This document shows, one piece after another, positions 34,385-43,773 of a DNA stretch of 64,000 nt. Position 1 is the stretch's first letter. Each line of letters starts with the position of its first letter. The stretch comes from Hyphomicrobiaceae bacterium (GTDB lineage Bacteria > Pseudomonadota > Alphaproteobacteria > Rhizobiales > Methyloligellaceae). The notes beneath the pieces were generated by a model. The model did no database searches and was not told the DNA's origin. It saw only the letters and a list, made by a program, of their open reading frames with translations. Location of the stretch: positions 434,001 to 498,000 of the forward strand of contig JACKJS010000002.1 in the NCBI GenBank assembly GCA_020637815.1, read 5' to 3'. A program made the translations under genes and the position numbers.

Positions 34385-37150
34385 TTAAAATGCGCCGTGA
34401 CAGTGCTTGTATTTCTTGCCGGAGCCGCAAGGGCAGGGCGCGTTGCGCTGGACCTTGCCCCAAGTCGATGGGTCGGCGGGATCGACCGCCACCGGAACGG
34501 CTTTGCGCGCGCGCGCGGATGCCGCGCCGCCCTGCGCGGACCCCATGTCCACGGCCTCGAGCGCGAACTCGTCTTCTCCGGTATTGGGGTCGATGTGATG
34601 GACTTCCATCGGCGGCAGGTCGGCCACGTCGAGAGACGGCGCTTCGGCCTCCCGGGCGATTTCCGCATGCATCAGCTGTCCGGTCACCGCTTCGCGCAGG
34701 CGCGCCAGCATCTGTTCGAACAGGGTGAAGCTCTCGCTCTTGAATTCGTTGAGCGGGTCGCGCTGACCGTAACCGCGCAGGCCAATGACCTGGCGCAGAT
34801 GTTCCAGCGTCACGAGATGCTCGCGCCACAGGCCGTCGAGCGTCTGCAGAAGGATTGCGCGCTCGAGCTGGCGCATGGTCTGCGCGCCGAACTGTCCGGC
34901 CTTTTTCGCGGCGGCTTCGTCCGTGGCCTTGAGTAGCCGCTCGTGGATCTCCGCCTCGGCGATTCCTTCCTCATCCGCCCAATCGGTAATGGGCAGATCG
35001 AGGTCGAAAATGCCGCCGACCTTTTCCTTCAGACTCTCGAGATCCCACTGCTCCGGATAGGACTTCTCGGGAATGGCCTCGGCCACGAGATCGTCCACGA
35101 CCTGACGGCGCATTTCAGCGATAGTCTCGTTGAGATCGGTGTCGGCCAGAAGCTCGCGGCGTTGCTCGAAGATCGCCTTGCGCTGATCGTTCATGACGTT
35201 GTCGAACTTCAGCAGATTCTTTCGGATGTCGAAGTTACGCGCTTCGACCTTTCCTTGCGCTTTCTCGAGAGCCTTGTTGATCCAAGAATGAACGATGGCC
35301 TCGCCTTCCTTGAGACCGAGCGCCTGAAGCATGCCGTCCATGCGCTCGGAGCCGAAGATGCGCATCAGATCGTCCTCGAGCGACAGGAAGAAGCGCGAGG
35401 CGCCCGGATCGCCCTGACGGCCGGAGCGGCCGCGCAACTGATTGTCGATGCGGCGACTTTCGTGGCGTTCCGTGCCGATCACGTAGAGGCCGCCCGCTTC
35501 GAGCGCTTGTTTCTTCTTCTCGGCGATATCGGCTTCAATCTCGGTGCGCTTTTTCTCGATCTCTTCCGGGGCCGGCTCCTTGCCCTTTTCGTGCTGTTCG
35601 GCAAGCCAACTCTCAAGGCGCATTTCGGGATTGCCGCCGAGCTGGATGTCGGTGCCGCGGCCGGCCATGTTGGTGGCGATCGTCACCGCGCCCGGCACGC
35701 CCGCCTGCGCGACGATGTGCGCCTCTTGCTCGTGGTAACGCGCATTCAGCACGTTGTGCGGGACTTTGCGCTTCGTCAGAAGATCGGCAAGGATTTCGGA
35801 CTTCTCGATCGAGGTCGTGCCGACGAGCATCGGTTGGCCGCGCTTCTGCGCATCGCGAATCAGCTCGATGATGGCTTCGTATTTTTCCTTGGCCGTGCGG
35901 TAGACCTCGTCGTCCTCGTCCGCCCTGGACATGGGCCGGTTGGTCGGCACTTCGATCACGTCGAGGCCGTAAATGTCCATGAACTCCTCGGCTTCGGTCG
36001 CCGCCGTGCCGGTCATGCCGCCGAGCTTCTCGTAGAGCCGGAAATAGTTCTGGAAAGTGATGGTCGCGAAGGTCTGGTTCTCGGGCTGGATGTCCACATG
36101 CTCCTTCGCCTCGAGCGCCTGGTGCAGGCCCTCGGAGAAGCGGCGGCCGGACATCATGCGCCCGGTGAATTCGTCGATCAGCACGACCTCGCCGTTCTTC
36201 ACGATGTAGTCGCGGTCGCGCTGGAAGACCTTGTGCGCGCGCAAGGCCTGCTGGACGTGGTGGACCACGCTGACATTCTCGACGTCGTAGAGGGAGTCGC
36301 CCTTCAAGAGTCCGGCTTCGATCAGAAGCTGCTCGATATGCTCGTTGCCTTCCTCGGTCAGCGTCACCTGACGCGTCTTTTCGTCGAGCTCGAAGTCCTC
36401 TTCCTTCAGCTTCGGAATGAAGACGTCGATCGTATTGTAGAAATCGGAGCGGTCGTCGAGCGGACCGGAGATGATGAGCGGCGTGCGGGCTTCGTCGATC
36501 AGGATCGAGTCCACTTCGTCGACGATGGCGTAGGCGTGCCCGCGCTGGACCATCTCGCTCTCGACATATTTCATATTGTCGCGGAGATAGTCGAAACCGT
36601 ATTCGTTGTTCGTGCCGTAGGTGACGTCGCAGGCATATTGCGCTTTGCGCTCTACGTCGTTGAGCTCGTGCTCGATCGTGCCGACCGTCAACCCCAAGAA
36701 CTCGTAGACCTGACCCATCCAGGCCGCGTCGCGCTTGGCGAGGTAATCGTTCACGGTAACGACGTGAACGCCTTTGCCGGGCAGCGCATTCAGATAGACG
36801 GGGAGCGTGGCGACAAGGGTCTTGCCTTCGCCGGTCTTCATTTCGGCGATGCGGCCTTCGTGAAGCACCATGCCGCCGATCAACTGCACGTCGAAATGGC
36901 GCTGGCCCAGTGTACGCTTGGCGGCCTCGCGGACCGTGGCGAACGCTTCGGGCAGGAGATCGTCCAGCGTTTCTCCGTCCGCGAGCCGCTTGCGGAATTC
37001 ATCGGTGCGGGCGCGCAGCGCTTCGTCGGACAGCGCGGAAACGTCCGGCTCCAGAGCGTTGATCGCCTCGACGACCGGCCCGTATTTCTTGAGCTTGCGA
37101 TCGTTGGACGAGCCGAAGACTTTGGTGGCGAGAGTGCCGAAGGAAAGCAT
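34385..37150 (-). CDS. secA: Preprotein translocase ATPase SecA
   Basis: A 921-aa motor that pushes preproteins through SecYEG. NBD1 has Walker A region MKTGEGKTLVATLPVYL and DEVDSILIDEARTPLIISG. The preprotein cross-linking and scaffold domains follow, with NBD2 signatures TNMAGRGTDIQLGG and QLRGRSGRQGD. A C-terminal zinc-binding CPCGSGKKYKHCH interacts with SecB. Length is normal. It is on the minus strand alone, convergent with the transpeptidase genes. Confidence 0.97.
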   Translation of the reverse strand: MLSFGTLATKVFGSSNDRKLKKYGPVVEAINALEPDVSALSDEALRARTDEFRKRLADGETLDDLLPEAFATVREAAKRTLGQRHFDVQLIGGMVLHEGRIAEMKTGEGKTLVATLPVYLNALPGKGVHVVTVNDYLAKRDAAWMGQVYEFLGLTVGTIEHELNDVERKAQYACDVTYGTNNEYGFDYLRDNMKYVESEMVQRGHAYAIVDEVDSILIDEARTPLIISGPLDDRSDFYNTIDVFIPKLKEEDFELDEKTRQVTLTEEGNEHIEQLLIEAGLLKGDSLYDVENVSVVHHVQQALRAHKVFQRDRDYIVKNGEVVLIDEFTGRMMSGRRFSEGLHQALEAKEHVDIQPENQTFATITFQNYFRLYEKLGGMTGTAATEAEEFMDIYGLDVIEVPTNRPMSRADEDDEVYRTAKEKYEAIIELIRDAQKRGQPMLVGTTSIEKSEILADLLTKRKVPHNVLNARYHEQEAHIVAQAGVPGAVTIATNMAGRGTDIQLGGNPEMRLESWLAEQHEKGKEPAPEEIEKKRTEIEADIAEKKKQALEAGGLYVIGTERHESRRIDNQLRGRSGRQGDPGASRFFLSLEDDLMRIFGSERMDGMLQALGLKEGEAIVHSWINKALEKAQGKVEARNFDIRKNLLKFDNVMNDQRKAIFEQRRELLADTDLNETIAEMRRQVVDDLVAEAIPEKSYPEQWDLESLKEKVGGIFDLDLPITDWADEEGIAEAEIHERLLKATDEAAAKKAGQFGAQTMRQLERAILLQTLDGLWREHLVTLEHLRQVIGLRGYGQRDPLNEFKSESFTLFEQMLARLREAVTGQLMHAEIAREAEAPSLDVADLPPMEVHHIDPNTGEDEFALEAVDMGSAQGGAASARARKAVPVAVDPADPSTWGKVQRNAPCPCGSGKKYKHCHGAF

Positions 37151-37358
37151 CGAACCTTTAGCCTCTTATGGCGTGAGCCGGGCCGCGCGGGGCTCTTGCG
37201 AAAGCCCTGGAGGTCCTTGGCGGATGGAGTGCGGGACCTCCGGCGAGGATTCGCCCGTCTCCCAGAGAAACGGCGAAAAAAGCCGGGGACCAACGCCGGA
37301 GACATAAGAGGCGGCCTGAGCCTTGTCAACGCGATGCGCCGGGCAGGGACCCGTGCCG

Positions 37359-37910
37359 CTAGGCTGGCTCCTTGGAAGCCGCGGCACCCCGCTTGCCAAT
37401 CCGGTCCAGATGTTCCTGAAGCGAGAGTCGGCTCAAACTCTCGAATGGGAGGTTTATGAAGATCGAAATACGCTGATTCAGCATCCGGTAGACGTCGTCG
37501 AAGGCGAGGGCGCGTTCGGCGTCGCTGCCCTCCGCGGCGGCGGGGTCCGGCATGCCCCAATGGGCCGACATGGGCTGCCCAGGCCAGACGGGACAGGTTT
37601 CCCGCGCGGCATTGTCACACACCGTGAACACGAAATCGAAGACCGGTGCGCCGGGGGCTGCAAACTCGTCCCAGGACTTCGAACGCAATTGCGACACGTC
37701 GTAGTTCAACTTTTTCAGGAGATTGAGAGCGAGCGGGTTCACCCGGCCCGCCGGCATGCTTCCGGCGCTATAGGCTTTGAATTTGCCCATGCCTTCGCGG
37801 TTCATGATGCACTCGGCCATGATCGAGCGGGCAGAGTTGCCGGTACAAAGAAAAAGAACGTTTAGAGGGGCCTTGCCGGTCGTTGGAGCCTTGCGGTCGG
37901 CGGTCGTCAT
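37359..37910 (-). CDS. arsC: Arsenate reductase (thioredoxin-coupled type)
   Basis: A 183-aa protein of the low-molecular-weight phosphatase fold. The P-loop is CTGNSARS (near residue 22), followed by AYSAGSMPAGRVNPLAL, the redox Cys pair region FTVCDNAARETCPVWPG and WGMPDPA. It reduces arsenate to arsenite in the cytoplasm. The start ATG 37910 overlaps by four bases the stop codon of an ArsR-like fragment, so this was an arsR-arsC unit. No arsenite exporter gene lies nearby. A longer frame reading up to 38171 has no family support. Confidence 0.9.
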   Translation of the reverse strand: MTTADRKAPTTGKAPLNVLFLCTGNSARSIMAECIMNREGMGKFKAYSAGSMPAGRVNPLALNLLKKLNYDVSQLRSKSWDEFAAPGAPVFDFVFTVCDNAARETCPVWPGQPMSAHWGMPDPAAAEGSDAERALAFDDVYRMLNQRISIFINLPFESLSRLSLQEHLDRIGKRGAAASKEPA

Positions 37911-38089
37911 GTCGAATTCCTCCTTATGAGATTCCTGCTCGCCAGGACGGCAAGGTGGTTCGACACCGCGATCTTGGGACCGTCCATCGCCACACCGTCC
38001 GGACCAGCTTCGTCCGGTAGCCGGGAAATCGTCGGCCGGCGCTCCTGCGCCAGCCTGCCAAACGCCGTCACGATCTGCATTATATCCAT
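37907..38089 (-). pseudogene. Truncated ArsR-family regulator remnant
   Basis: A 60-aa frame from ATG 38089 whose start (MDIMQIVTAFGRLAQERRP) and middle (SRLPDEAGPDGVAM, SNHLAVLASRNLIRR) match the first half of ArsR/SmtB winged-helix repressors. Against the roughly 110-aa family, the helix-turn-helix seems shortened internally and the wing, dimer helix and metal-binding Cys residues are absent. Its TGA overlaps the arsC ATG. It probably no longer represses; residual expression as a coupling leader for arsC is possible. Confidence 0.65.
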
Positions 38090-38244
38090 ACATCCAGAAG
38101 TATTGAATGATAAAAAGGTTGTCAAATCCTCCCGCTTGGCAAGCCCACAGGCCAACGTTATGAAGGCGCACGGGGGAGCACCCAAATCCGCGCCGCCTTC
38201 CGTTCGAGGAATTGGCCGGCGCGCCGAAGACGAGGATTATTCCA

Positions 38245-39117
38245 GTGAAACTGTGGTCAGCCTTGCTGCTTCTTGCAGCGTCGATTTCTCTTGTGCCGTC
38301 TGCCTATGCCGAGGACGCCGTCGTGGCGCGTGTCAACGATACCGAGATCAGACAATCCGATCTCGATTTTGCCGCCTCCGAAGTCGGACCGCGGCTTGGC
38401 GCTGTTCGGCCCGACGACCGCAAACGGATCTTGCTGCAGTTCATGATCGAGAACGAGCTGATGGCGGGCGCCGGCGAAGAGGAAAGCCTGGATAAAGCAG
38501 ACACGTTCGACAAGCGGGTGGCGTATCATCGCCGCCGCGCGCTTCGCGATGCCTTTTTCGACAAGAATGTCACCGGCGCCGTCGACGAGGCAGAAGCCAA
38601 AAAGGTGTACGAGGAGAATATCTCCAAGCTGAAGCCGGAGCAGGAGATCAAGGCACGGCACATTCTCGTCGACACCGAGGAGGAGGCCAAGGACATCAAG
38701 GCACAGCTGGCCAAAGGGGCCGACTTCGCCGCGCTCGCCGCCGAGAAGTCGAAGGACAAGAACGCCGAAGGCGGCGATCTCGGCTACTTCACCCGCGGCC
38801 AAATGCTGAAGCCGTTCGAGGACGCGGCCTTTGCGCTCGACGTCGGGCAGGTCTCCGATCCCGTGAAGACAAGCTTCGGCTGGCACATCATCGAGGTCGA
38901 AGACAAGCGGGACCAGAAATTGCCGACCTTCGAGGACGTCAAGGAGCCGATCATGGGTCAGCTCGTGGTCCGCAAGGCACAGACCGTCGTGAACGGACTT
39001 CGCCAGAAGGCCAAAATCGAAATCGTCGACCCGGAGATCAAACGGGCCATGGACGATGCGGCTCTGCGCGGTGAGGCTCCGCCTCTCCCCGACGAAGAGT
39101 TCGACGAAGACCACTAG
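38245..39117 (+). CDS. Periplasmic parvulin-type peptidyl-prolyl isomerase
   Basis: A 290-aa protein with a Sec signal (MKLWSALLLLAASISLVPSAYA, cleavage after A22), an N-terminal helical SurA/PrsA-like chaperone region (about 25-120) and one rotamase domain (about 135-230) with IKARHILVDTEEEAK, GGDLGYFTRGQMLKPFEDAAF and VKTSFGWHIIEVED. It assists folding of exported proteins. Chosen start is GTG 38245, placed after GAGG and directly before the signal; a TTG at 38212 is less likely. argJ follows 17 bp downstream. Confidence 0.9.
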   Translation: MKLWSALLLLAASISLVPSAYAEDAVVARVNDTEIRQSDLDFAASEVGPRLGAVRPDDRKRILLQFMIENELMAGAGEEESLDKADTFDKRVAYHRRRALRDAFFDKNVTGAVDEAEAKKVYEENISKLKPEQEIKARHILVDTEEEAKDIKAQLAKGADFAALAAEKSKDKNAEGGDLGYFTRGQMLKPFEDAAFALDVGQVSDPVKTSFGWHIIEVEDKRDQKLPTFEDVKEPIMGQLVVRKAQTVVNGLRQKAKIEIVDPEIKRAMDDAALRGEAPPLPDEEFDEDH

Positions 39118-39134
39118 CCGATCGGTCCGCCGTC

Positions 39135-40373
39135 ATGGGCAATGTTTCGCCATTCGCGCCGGCAAATCCGCTGGTGCTGCCGCCGGTGGATGGTGTGCGG
39201 CTAGCCGCGTGTGAAGCGGGAATCCGCTACGCCGGCCGCACCGATCTTCTGCTTGCGCTGTTCGAACCGTCCACGGCGGTGGCGGGCGTTTTCACGACGT
39301 CGAAGACGGCATCAGCGGCTGTCGAATGGTGCCGGGAACATTTGTCGCACGGTATGGCCCGGGCTCTGGTCGTCAATTCGGGCAATGCCAACGCCTTCAC
39401 GGGCATGAAGGGGCGCGAGGCCGTGACGGAGACGGTACGGGCCACATCGCGCATCGCCGATTGTCTCGAGGCGGACGTCTATGTCGCTTCCACCGGTGTC
39501 ATCGGCGAGCCGCTCGATCCTTCGAAGTTCGTCGGCTCCCTGGCCGGACTCGCGGACCGGGCGCAAGCTGACGGCTACGAAATGGCCGCCCGCGCAATCA
39601 TGACGACGGATACGTTTCCGAAGCTCGCGACGCGAACCTGCGAGATCGACGGCATGCCGGTTACGCTCAATGGCATCGCCAAAGGCGCCGGCATGATCGC
39701 ACCGGACATGGCGACGATGCTGTCATTCCTGTTCACGGATGCGCCGATCGAGCCGGCCGCCCTTCAGGCCGTGCTGTCCTCCTTGGTTGAAGACAGCTTC
39801 AACGCCATCACCATCGATAGCGATACGTCGACGAGCGATACGGTGCTTCTGTTCGCGACAGGCGCGGCCGAGAAGCGCGGTTGTCCGCGCATAGCGCTGG
39901 GGGACGATGTGCGCCTCGATGGGTTCCGCGCCGCGCTGTTCGGCCTCATGCGCGAGCTGGCCCAACAGATCGTCAAGGACGGCGAAGGTTTAACCAAGTT
40001 CGCCGAAGTGACGGTCAAGGGTGCGGAGTCCAAGGCCGCGGCCCGGACCATCGCCAAGGCAATCTGCAACTCTCCCCTGGTGAAGACCGCGCTTGCAGGC
40101 GAGGATCCCAATTGGGGGCGCATCGTCATGGCCGTCGGCAAGGCGGGCGAAGCGGCCGACCGGGACAAGCTGGCCATTTGGTTCGGCGATATCGAGGTCG
40201 CGAAGGACGGCGAAGTGGCCTCCGGTTATACGGAGGCCGAGGGCGCCGCCTATATGAAGCGCTCCGAAATTGCGATCACGGTTGACGTCGGCGTCGGCAC
40301 TGGAACCGACACGATGTGGACCTGCGATCTCACCAAGGAGTATATCGCCATCAACGCCGACTACCGGTCGTGA
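39135..40373 (+). CDS. argJ: Bifunctional glutamate N-acetyltransferase/amino-acid acetyltransferase ArgJ
   Basis: A 412-aa enzyme of arginine synthesis that transfers acetyl from N-acetylornithine to glutamate. It self-cleaves before the Thr in GMIAPDMATMLSF (near residue 192), giving alpha and beta chains; the Thr is the nucleophile. Other family parts: VVNSGNANAFTGMKG and NWGRIVMAVG. The C-terminal CDLTKEYIAINADYRS is conserved. Its stop overlaps the start of mutT by four bases. Confidence 0.96.
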   Translation: MGNVSPFAPANPLVLPPVDGVRLAACEAGIRYAGRTDLLLALFEPSTAVAGVFTTSKTASAAVEWCREHLSHGMARALVVNSGNANAFTGMKGREAVTETVRATSRIADCLEADVYVASTGVIGEPLDPSKFVGSLAGLADRAQADGYEMAARAIMTTDTFPKLATRTCEIDGMPVTLNGIAKGAGMIAPDMATMLSFLFTDAPIEPAALQAVLSSLVEDSFNAITIDSDTSTSDTVLLFATGAAEKRGCPRIALGDDVRLDGFRAALFGLMRELAQQIVKDGEGLTKFAEVTVKGAESKAAARTIAKAICNSPLVKTALAGEDPNWGRIVMAVGKAGEAADRDKLAIWFGDIEVAKDGEVASGYTEAEGAAYMKRSEIAITVDVGVGTGTDTMWTCDLTKEYIAINADYRS

Positions 40374-40831
40374 CGGGGCGCGAGGAGACGCCGCTCGTCC
40401 TGGTCGCCGCCTGCGCCTTGATCGACGGGCAGGGGCGCGTCCTCATTTCGCAACGCCCGGACGGTAAGCCGCTCGCCGGGCTCTGGGAGTTTCCCGGAGG
40501 CAAGCTCGAAGACGGGGAAACGCCGGAGCAGAGTCTGGCCCGCGAACTCCACGAAGAACTTGGAATTTTCGTCGATTTATCAAGACTCTTTCCCTTAACC
40601 TTTTGCAGCTACCCTTATGACGCGTTTCATCTCCTGATGCCGATTTATGCGTGTTGGCAGTGGCGTGGAGATGTGACGGCGAAAGAAGGCCAGGCCCTCG
40701 CCTGGGTCGCGCCGGCGGCGCTGACCGATTATGCGATGCCGCCCGCGGATGAACCGTTGCAGACGATCCTGCCGGATCTGTTGAGGTGTGGGCGTAGAGA
40801 CAATGACGGCAATCAAGTGCCTAGCGAGTAA
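40370..40831 (+). CDS. mutT: 8-oxo-dGTP diphosphatase MutT
   Basis: A 153-aa Nudix hydrolase that removes oxidised dGTP. The Nudix box GGKLEDGETPEQSLARELHEELG (near 40-62) is complete. LISQRPDGKPLAGLWEFPGG is characteristic of MutT. Start GTG 40370 overlaps the argJ TGA in GTGA, a coupling arrangement seen in this group. The 3' end overlaps by 29 bp the start of the pilin-like gene. Confidence 0.92.
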   Translation: MTGREETPLVLVAACALIDGQGRVLISQRPDGKPLAGLWEFPGGKLEDGETPEQSLARELHEELGIFVDLSRLFPLTFCSYPYDAFHLLMPIYACWQWRGDVTAKEGQALAWVAPAALTDYAMPPADEPLQTILPDLLRCGRRDNDGNQVPSE

Positions 40832-41024
40832 GTTTATGCGCAGCCGCCCTGTTGCAGCCATGCGGCGTGGCTGTGCAAGCACGTCCGGCAGCGTTGCCAT
40901 GGAATACGCCGTGATGGCCATGTTGATTGCCATCGGCGTGCTGACCGCGGTTCTAGTTCTCGGCGACACCGTGCTTCAGATGTACCAGACTGTCGCCGAA
41001 GCCATCGCCCGTATCTCAAACTGA
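40803..41024 (+). CDS. Flp-type (class IVb) pilin-like protein
   Basis: A 73-aa prepilin-like protein. The leader is basic, followed by cleavage site G/SVAMEY: Glu at +5 and Tyr at +6 of the mature form, the Flp hallmark. A 20-residue hydrophobic segment (AVMAMLIAIGVLTAVLVLG) follows. Flp pilins build Tad pili; no tad/cpa genes are nearby, so this copy is an orphan and may be a minor pilin. It starts inside the 3' end of mutT. Confidence 0.75.
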   Translation: MTAIKCLASKFMRSRPVAAMRRGCASTSGSVAMEYAVMAMLIAIGVLTAVLVLGDTVLQMYQTVAEAIARISN

Positions 41025-41032
41025 AACTCCGC

Positions 41033-41959
41033 CTACGTCTTTGATTTACGTTCCGGGAAAGACGCCTTGTCTCCGGCGGAACGTTCTTCCGTGTTCAAAG
41101 CATCGGCAAGCCGGGCACGTGCGCTTCCCGGCGCCAAAGGCTTCTGCTGGCTCGGGTCAGGCGCCCACCCGCTCATGAAAACGAATTGGAACGTTGCCGT
41201 GACTTTGCCGTCAGGCGTGCCGTAGCGCGTGCGGTAAAGCTCTTCGGCGCGCGCCAGCGTGCGCCGAGACAGAGGCCTTTTGCTCCGGGCGGTGAGAACG
41301 TTGCCGCCGCCGAGGACCCTGATTTCGCGCATCAGTTCGCGCGGGGATGGGTAGATTACCGTGACGTCTTCAGCGTCAGTAACCGGAAGCGCGAAACCGG
41401 CGCGTTGCAGCAGCGCGCCGTAGGCCCGCACATCGCCAAAGGGCGAGACGCGTGGAGAGGCACCTCTTTCGATTTCCTCTTCCGCTTCAAGCAGGCATTC
41501 CCGCAATTCGCTCAGCGCGTTCGACCCCAGCGCGGCGGCCATGAACAACCCGTCCGGCGCAAGCGCGCGCCGGATTTGGATGAGACTTCCGGGAAGGTCG
41601 TTGACGCGATGAAGCGCGAGGCCTGAAACCACCAGATTGAATACGCCGTTCGCGAAAGGCAGCAGGTCCTCGTCGCACACGATGGTGGGCCGTGGGCAGC
41701 GTGCTGCATATTCGTAGACACTCTCCGCGTAGAAGACCTCGCCCACGGATTTCAGCGCGGCGATGTTTCGTCCAAGCAGGCCGCGATAGGCGCCGAGGTC
41801 GAGCGCGCGCGGGAAGGGGCGGAGCATGATGTCGACGCGTTCGGCGATCTCTCGCGCCACATGGGCGATCAGAACCTCGCGGTTCGCGATCTCGTCTACG
41901 AAACGGGCACGCCGCTGCCGAAGGAGACGCCGGTCGAACAGAAGCGGTGTATCGCTCAT
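41033..41959 (-). CDS. SAM-dependent methyltransferase (BioC/NDUFAF5-like)
   Basis: A 308-aa protein with a class I methyltransferase fold. Motif I is RALDLGAYRGLLGR (Tyr in place of one usual Gly). VCDEDLLPFANGVFNLVVSGLALHRVNDLPG gives motifs II-IV. N-terminal FDRRLLRQRRARF resembles BioC and the mitochondrial complex I assembly factor NDUFAF5, which hydroxylates an Arg. It is divergent from comF, an arrangement common in the group. Exact substrate unknown. Confidence 0.82.
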   Translation of the reverse strand: MSDTPLLFDRRLLRQRRARFVDEIANREVLIAHVAREIAERVDIMLRPFPRALDLGAYRGLLGRNIAALKSVGEVFYAESVYEYAARCPRPTIVCDEDLLPFANGVFNLVVSGLALHRVNDLPGSLIQIRRALAPDGLFMAAALGSNALSELRECLLEAEEEIERGASPRVSPFGDVRAYGALLQRAGFALPVTDAEDVTVIYPSPRELMREIRVLGGGNVLTARSKRPLSRRTLARAEELYRTRYGTPDGKVTATFQFVFMSGWAPDPSQQKPLAPGSARARLADALNTEERSAGDKASFPERKSKT

Positions 41960-41989
41960 GACGTCTCCTCAGCATTGCGGGAACTCACT

Positions 41990-42793
41990 ATGATGGACGT
42001 CATGTGGATGAGCGACATTGGTGCGGCTCGGGAAGGCGCGCTGCGGGAACCTGTCTGGCGGGCCGCACTGCGCGGGGCGACCGACCTGGTTCTGCCGCCT
42101 GTCTGCATTGTCTGCCGCGCCCCGGCCGGCTCCCATGGCCTCCTCTGCGGCCCATGCTTTTCGGGCATCGAGTTCATCACGCCTCCTCTTTGCGCGCGCC
42201 TCGGCGTGCCACTGCCCTACGACACGGGCGAACCGTCTCTGTCGGCGGCGGCGATCGCCACGCCGCCGGTTTATGACCGTGCGCGAGCCGTGGCGCGCTA
42301 TTCGCAGACCATGCGCGATCTTGTCCAAGGCTTCAAATATCGCGACCGGCAGGAGGGCTTGCGCCTTTTCGGACGATGGATGGCGCGCGCGGGTGCCGAG
42401 CTCCTGGCCGGTGCGGACCTACTCGTTCCCGTTCCGCTCTATCGGTCGCGGTTATGGGGCCGGCGCTTCAATCAGTCGGCGTTGCTGGCGCAGGGCCTCG
42501 AGACGCTGACCGGGGTCCGGGCGGACTGTTTCGTGCTCAAACGGACCCGCCGCACGGCCAGCCAGGTCGGTCTCTCGGCCGCCCAGCGCAAGCGCAATGT
42601 CGCCGGTGCGTTCAAAGTCGCGCCGCCGCGTGCGCACGCCATCGCCGGTAAGTCCGTTCTGGTCGTCGACGACGTGATCACGACGGGCGCCACGGTCGAG
42701 GCTTGTGCGCGTGTCCTGAAGCGCGCCGGTGCGGCCCGCGTGGACGTGCTGGCGCTGGCGCGCGCCGTTGAACCAGCGGCGTTGGTACTTTAG
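41990..42793 (+). CDS. ComF-family phosphoribosyltransferase-like protein
   Basis: A protein of about 267 aa. N-terminal zinc-finger-like cysteines (PPVCIVCRAPAG, CGPC), a linker, and a C-terminal PRTase domain with PRPP-binding VLVVDDVITTGATVEACARVL. ComF homologues act in DNA uptake or recombination in some bacteria; the role here is unproven. Start options are ATG 41990, 41993 and 42002; none has a strong ribosome site. Confidence 0.85.
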   Translation: MMDVMWMSDIGAAREGALREPVWRAALRGATDLVLPPVCIVCRAPAGSHGLLCGPCFSGIEFITPPLCARLGVPLPYDTGEPSLSAAAIATPPVYDRARAVARYSQTMRDLVQGFKYRDRQEGLRLFGRWMARAGAELLAGADLLVPVPLYRSRLWGRRFNQSALLAQGLETLTGVRADCFVLKRTRRTASQVGLSAAQRKRNVAGAFKVAPPRAHAIAGKSVLVVDDVITTGATVEACARVLKRAGAARVDVLALARAVEPAALVL

Positions 42794-42885
42794 GTACAGC
42801 CGTTTGCCGTGTTTTGGGTTAACACCGCGGTAACCGTCGGCCTGGAATGCTTCGACGGGTCGCCATTTGAGACGAGAGCGCCAGT

Positions 42886-43773
42886 ATGAACTCTGACAAT
42901 GCCAGACGGTTTCGCGCCGCGCTTATACAACTGCGCGCCGGACGGGCTATTGCGGACAACCTGCCCAAGGCAGAGGCTCTTATCCGCGAGGCCGCGCGGG
43001 GCGGCGCTCGATATATTCAAACGCCCGAGAACACCACGCTGATGGAGTTGGAGCCCGAGCTTGTGCTCAAGCAGATTCAACCGGAGTCTGAGAGTGGGCC
43101 GCTGGCGCTGTTCCGGGCCCTTGCCGGCGAGCTCGGCATTTGGCTGCATGTCGGTTCACTCGGTATCAAGGTGGATGGCGAGCGGATCGCGAACCGCTCC
43201 TATCTGATCGATCCGAACGGTGCGGTCGCAGCCCGCTACGACAAGCTGCATTTGTTCGACGTCGATCTGCCGGGAGGCGAATCGTACCGGGAGTCCGATT
43301 ACAACAATCCAGGCAGCAAGGCGGTCGTGGCGGATTTGACGATTGACGGCGTGCCGGCACGGCTCGGCATGACGATCTGCTACGACTTGCGCTTTCCGGC
43401 GCTCTACCGGGCTTTGGCACAAGCCGGCGCGAACATGATTGCCATTCCGGCAGCCTTCACCAAACAGACCGGCCGGGCTCATTGGCACGTCCTTGTTCGG
43501 GCGCGTGCGATCGAGACGGGCGCTTACGTCTTCGCGGCGGCGCAAGGCGGCCTGCATGAAAACGGCCGGTCCACATTCGGCCACTCGATGATCGTGTCTC
43601 CCTGGGGAGAGATCTTGGCTGAAGCTGGTGAGGAGCCTTGCGTCGTCTTTGCCGAGATCGACCTTGCCCGCGTCGATGACGTGCGTGCGCGGATCCCCGC
43701 GCTCAAGCATGGGCGCGACTTCGAGATCGAGATTGTGGGAACTTCCGGCGAGACGATGAGGCAGGCCTCATGA
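42886..43773 (+). CDS. Nitrilase-superfamily amidase (Nit/omega-amidase type)
   Basis: A 295-aa carbon-nitrogen hydrolase. The catalytic triad is visible: Glu in TPENTTLME, Lys in YDKLHLFDVDLPGG and Cys in MTICYDLRFPALYR. The Nit1/Nit2 branch cleaves deaminated glutathione or alpha-ketoglutaramate, so a metabolite-repair role is likely. It overlaps the DUF1178 gene by four bases (ATGA). Confidence 0.9.
   Translation: MNSDNARRFRAALIQLRAGRAIADNLPKAEALIREAARGGARYIQTPENTTLMELEPELVLKQIQPESESGPLALFRALAGELGIWLHVGSLGIKVDGERIANRSYLIDPNGAVAARYDKLHLFDVDLPGGESYRESDYNNPGSKAVVADLTIDGVPARLGMTICYDLRFPALYRALAQAGANMIAIPAAFTKQTGRAHWHVLVRARAIETGAYVFAAAQGGLHENGRSTFGHSMIVSPWGEILAEAGEEPCVVFAEIDLARVDDVRARIPALKHGRDFEIEIVGTSGETMRQAS

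Noticed and set aside
34943..37459. 838-codon plus-strand frame opposite secA
   Set aside because: Antisense shadow of secA; no domain features, and secA is unambiguous.
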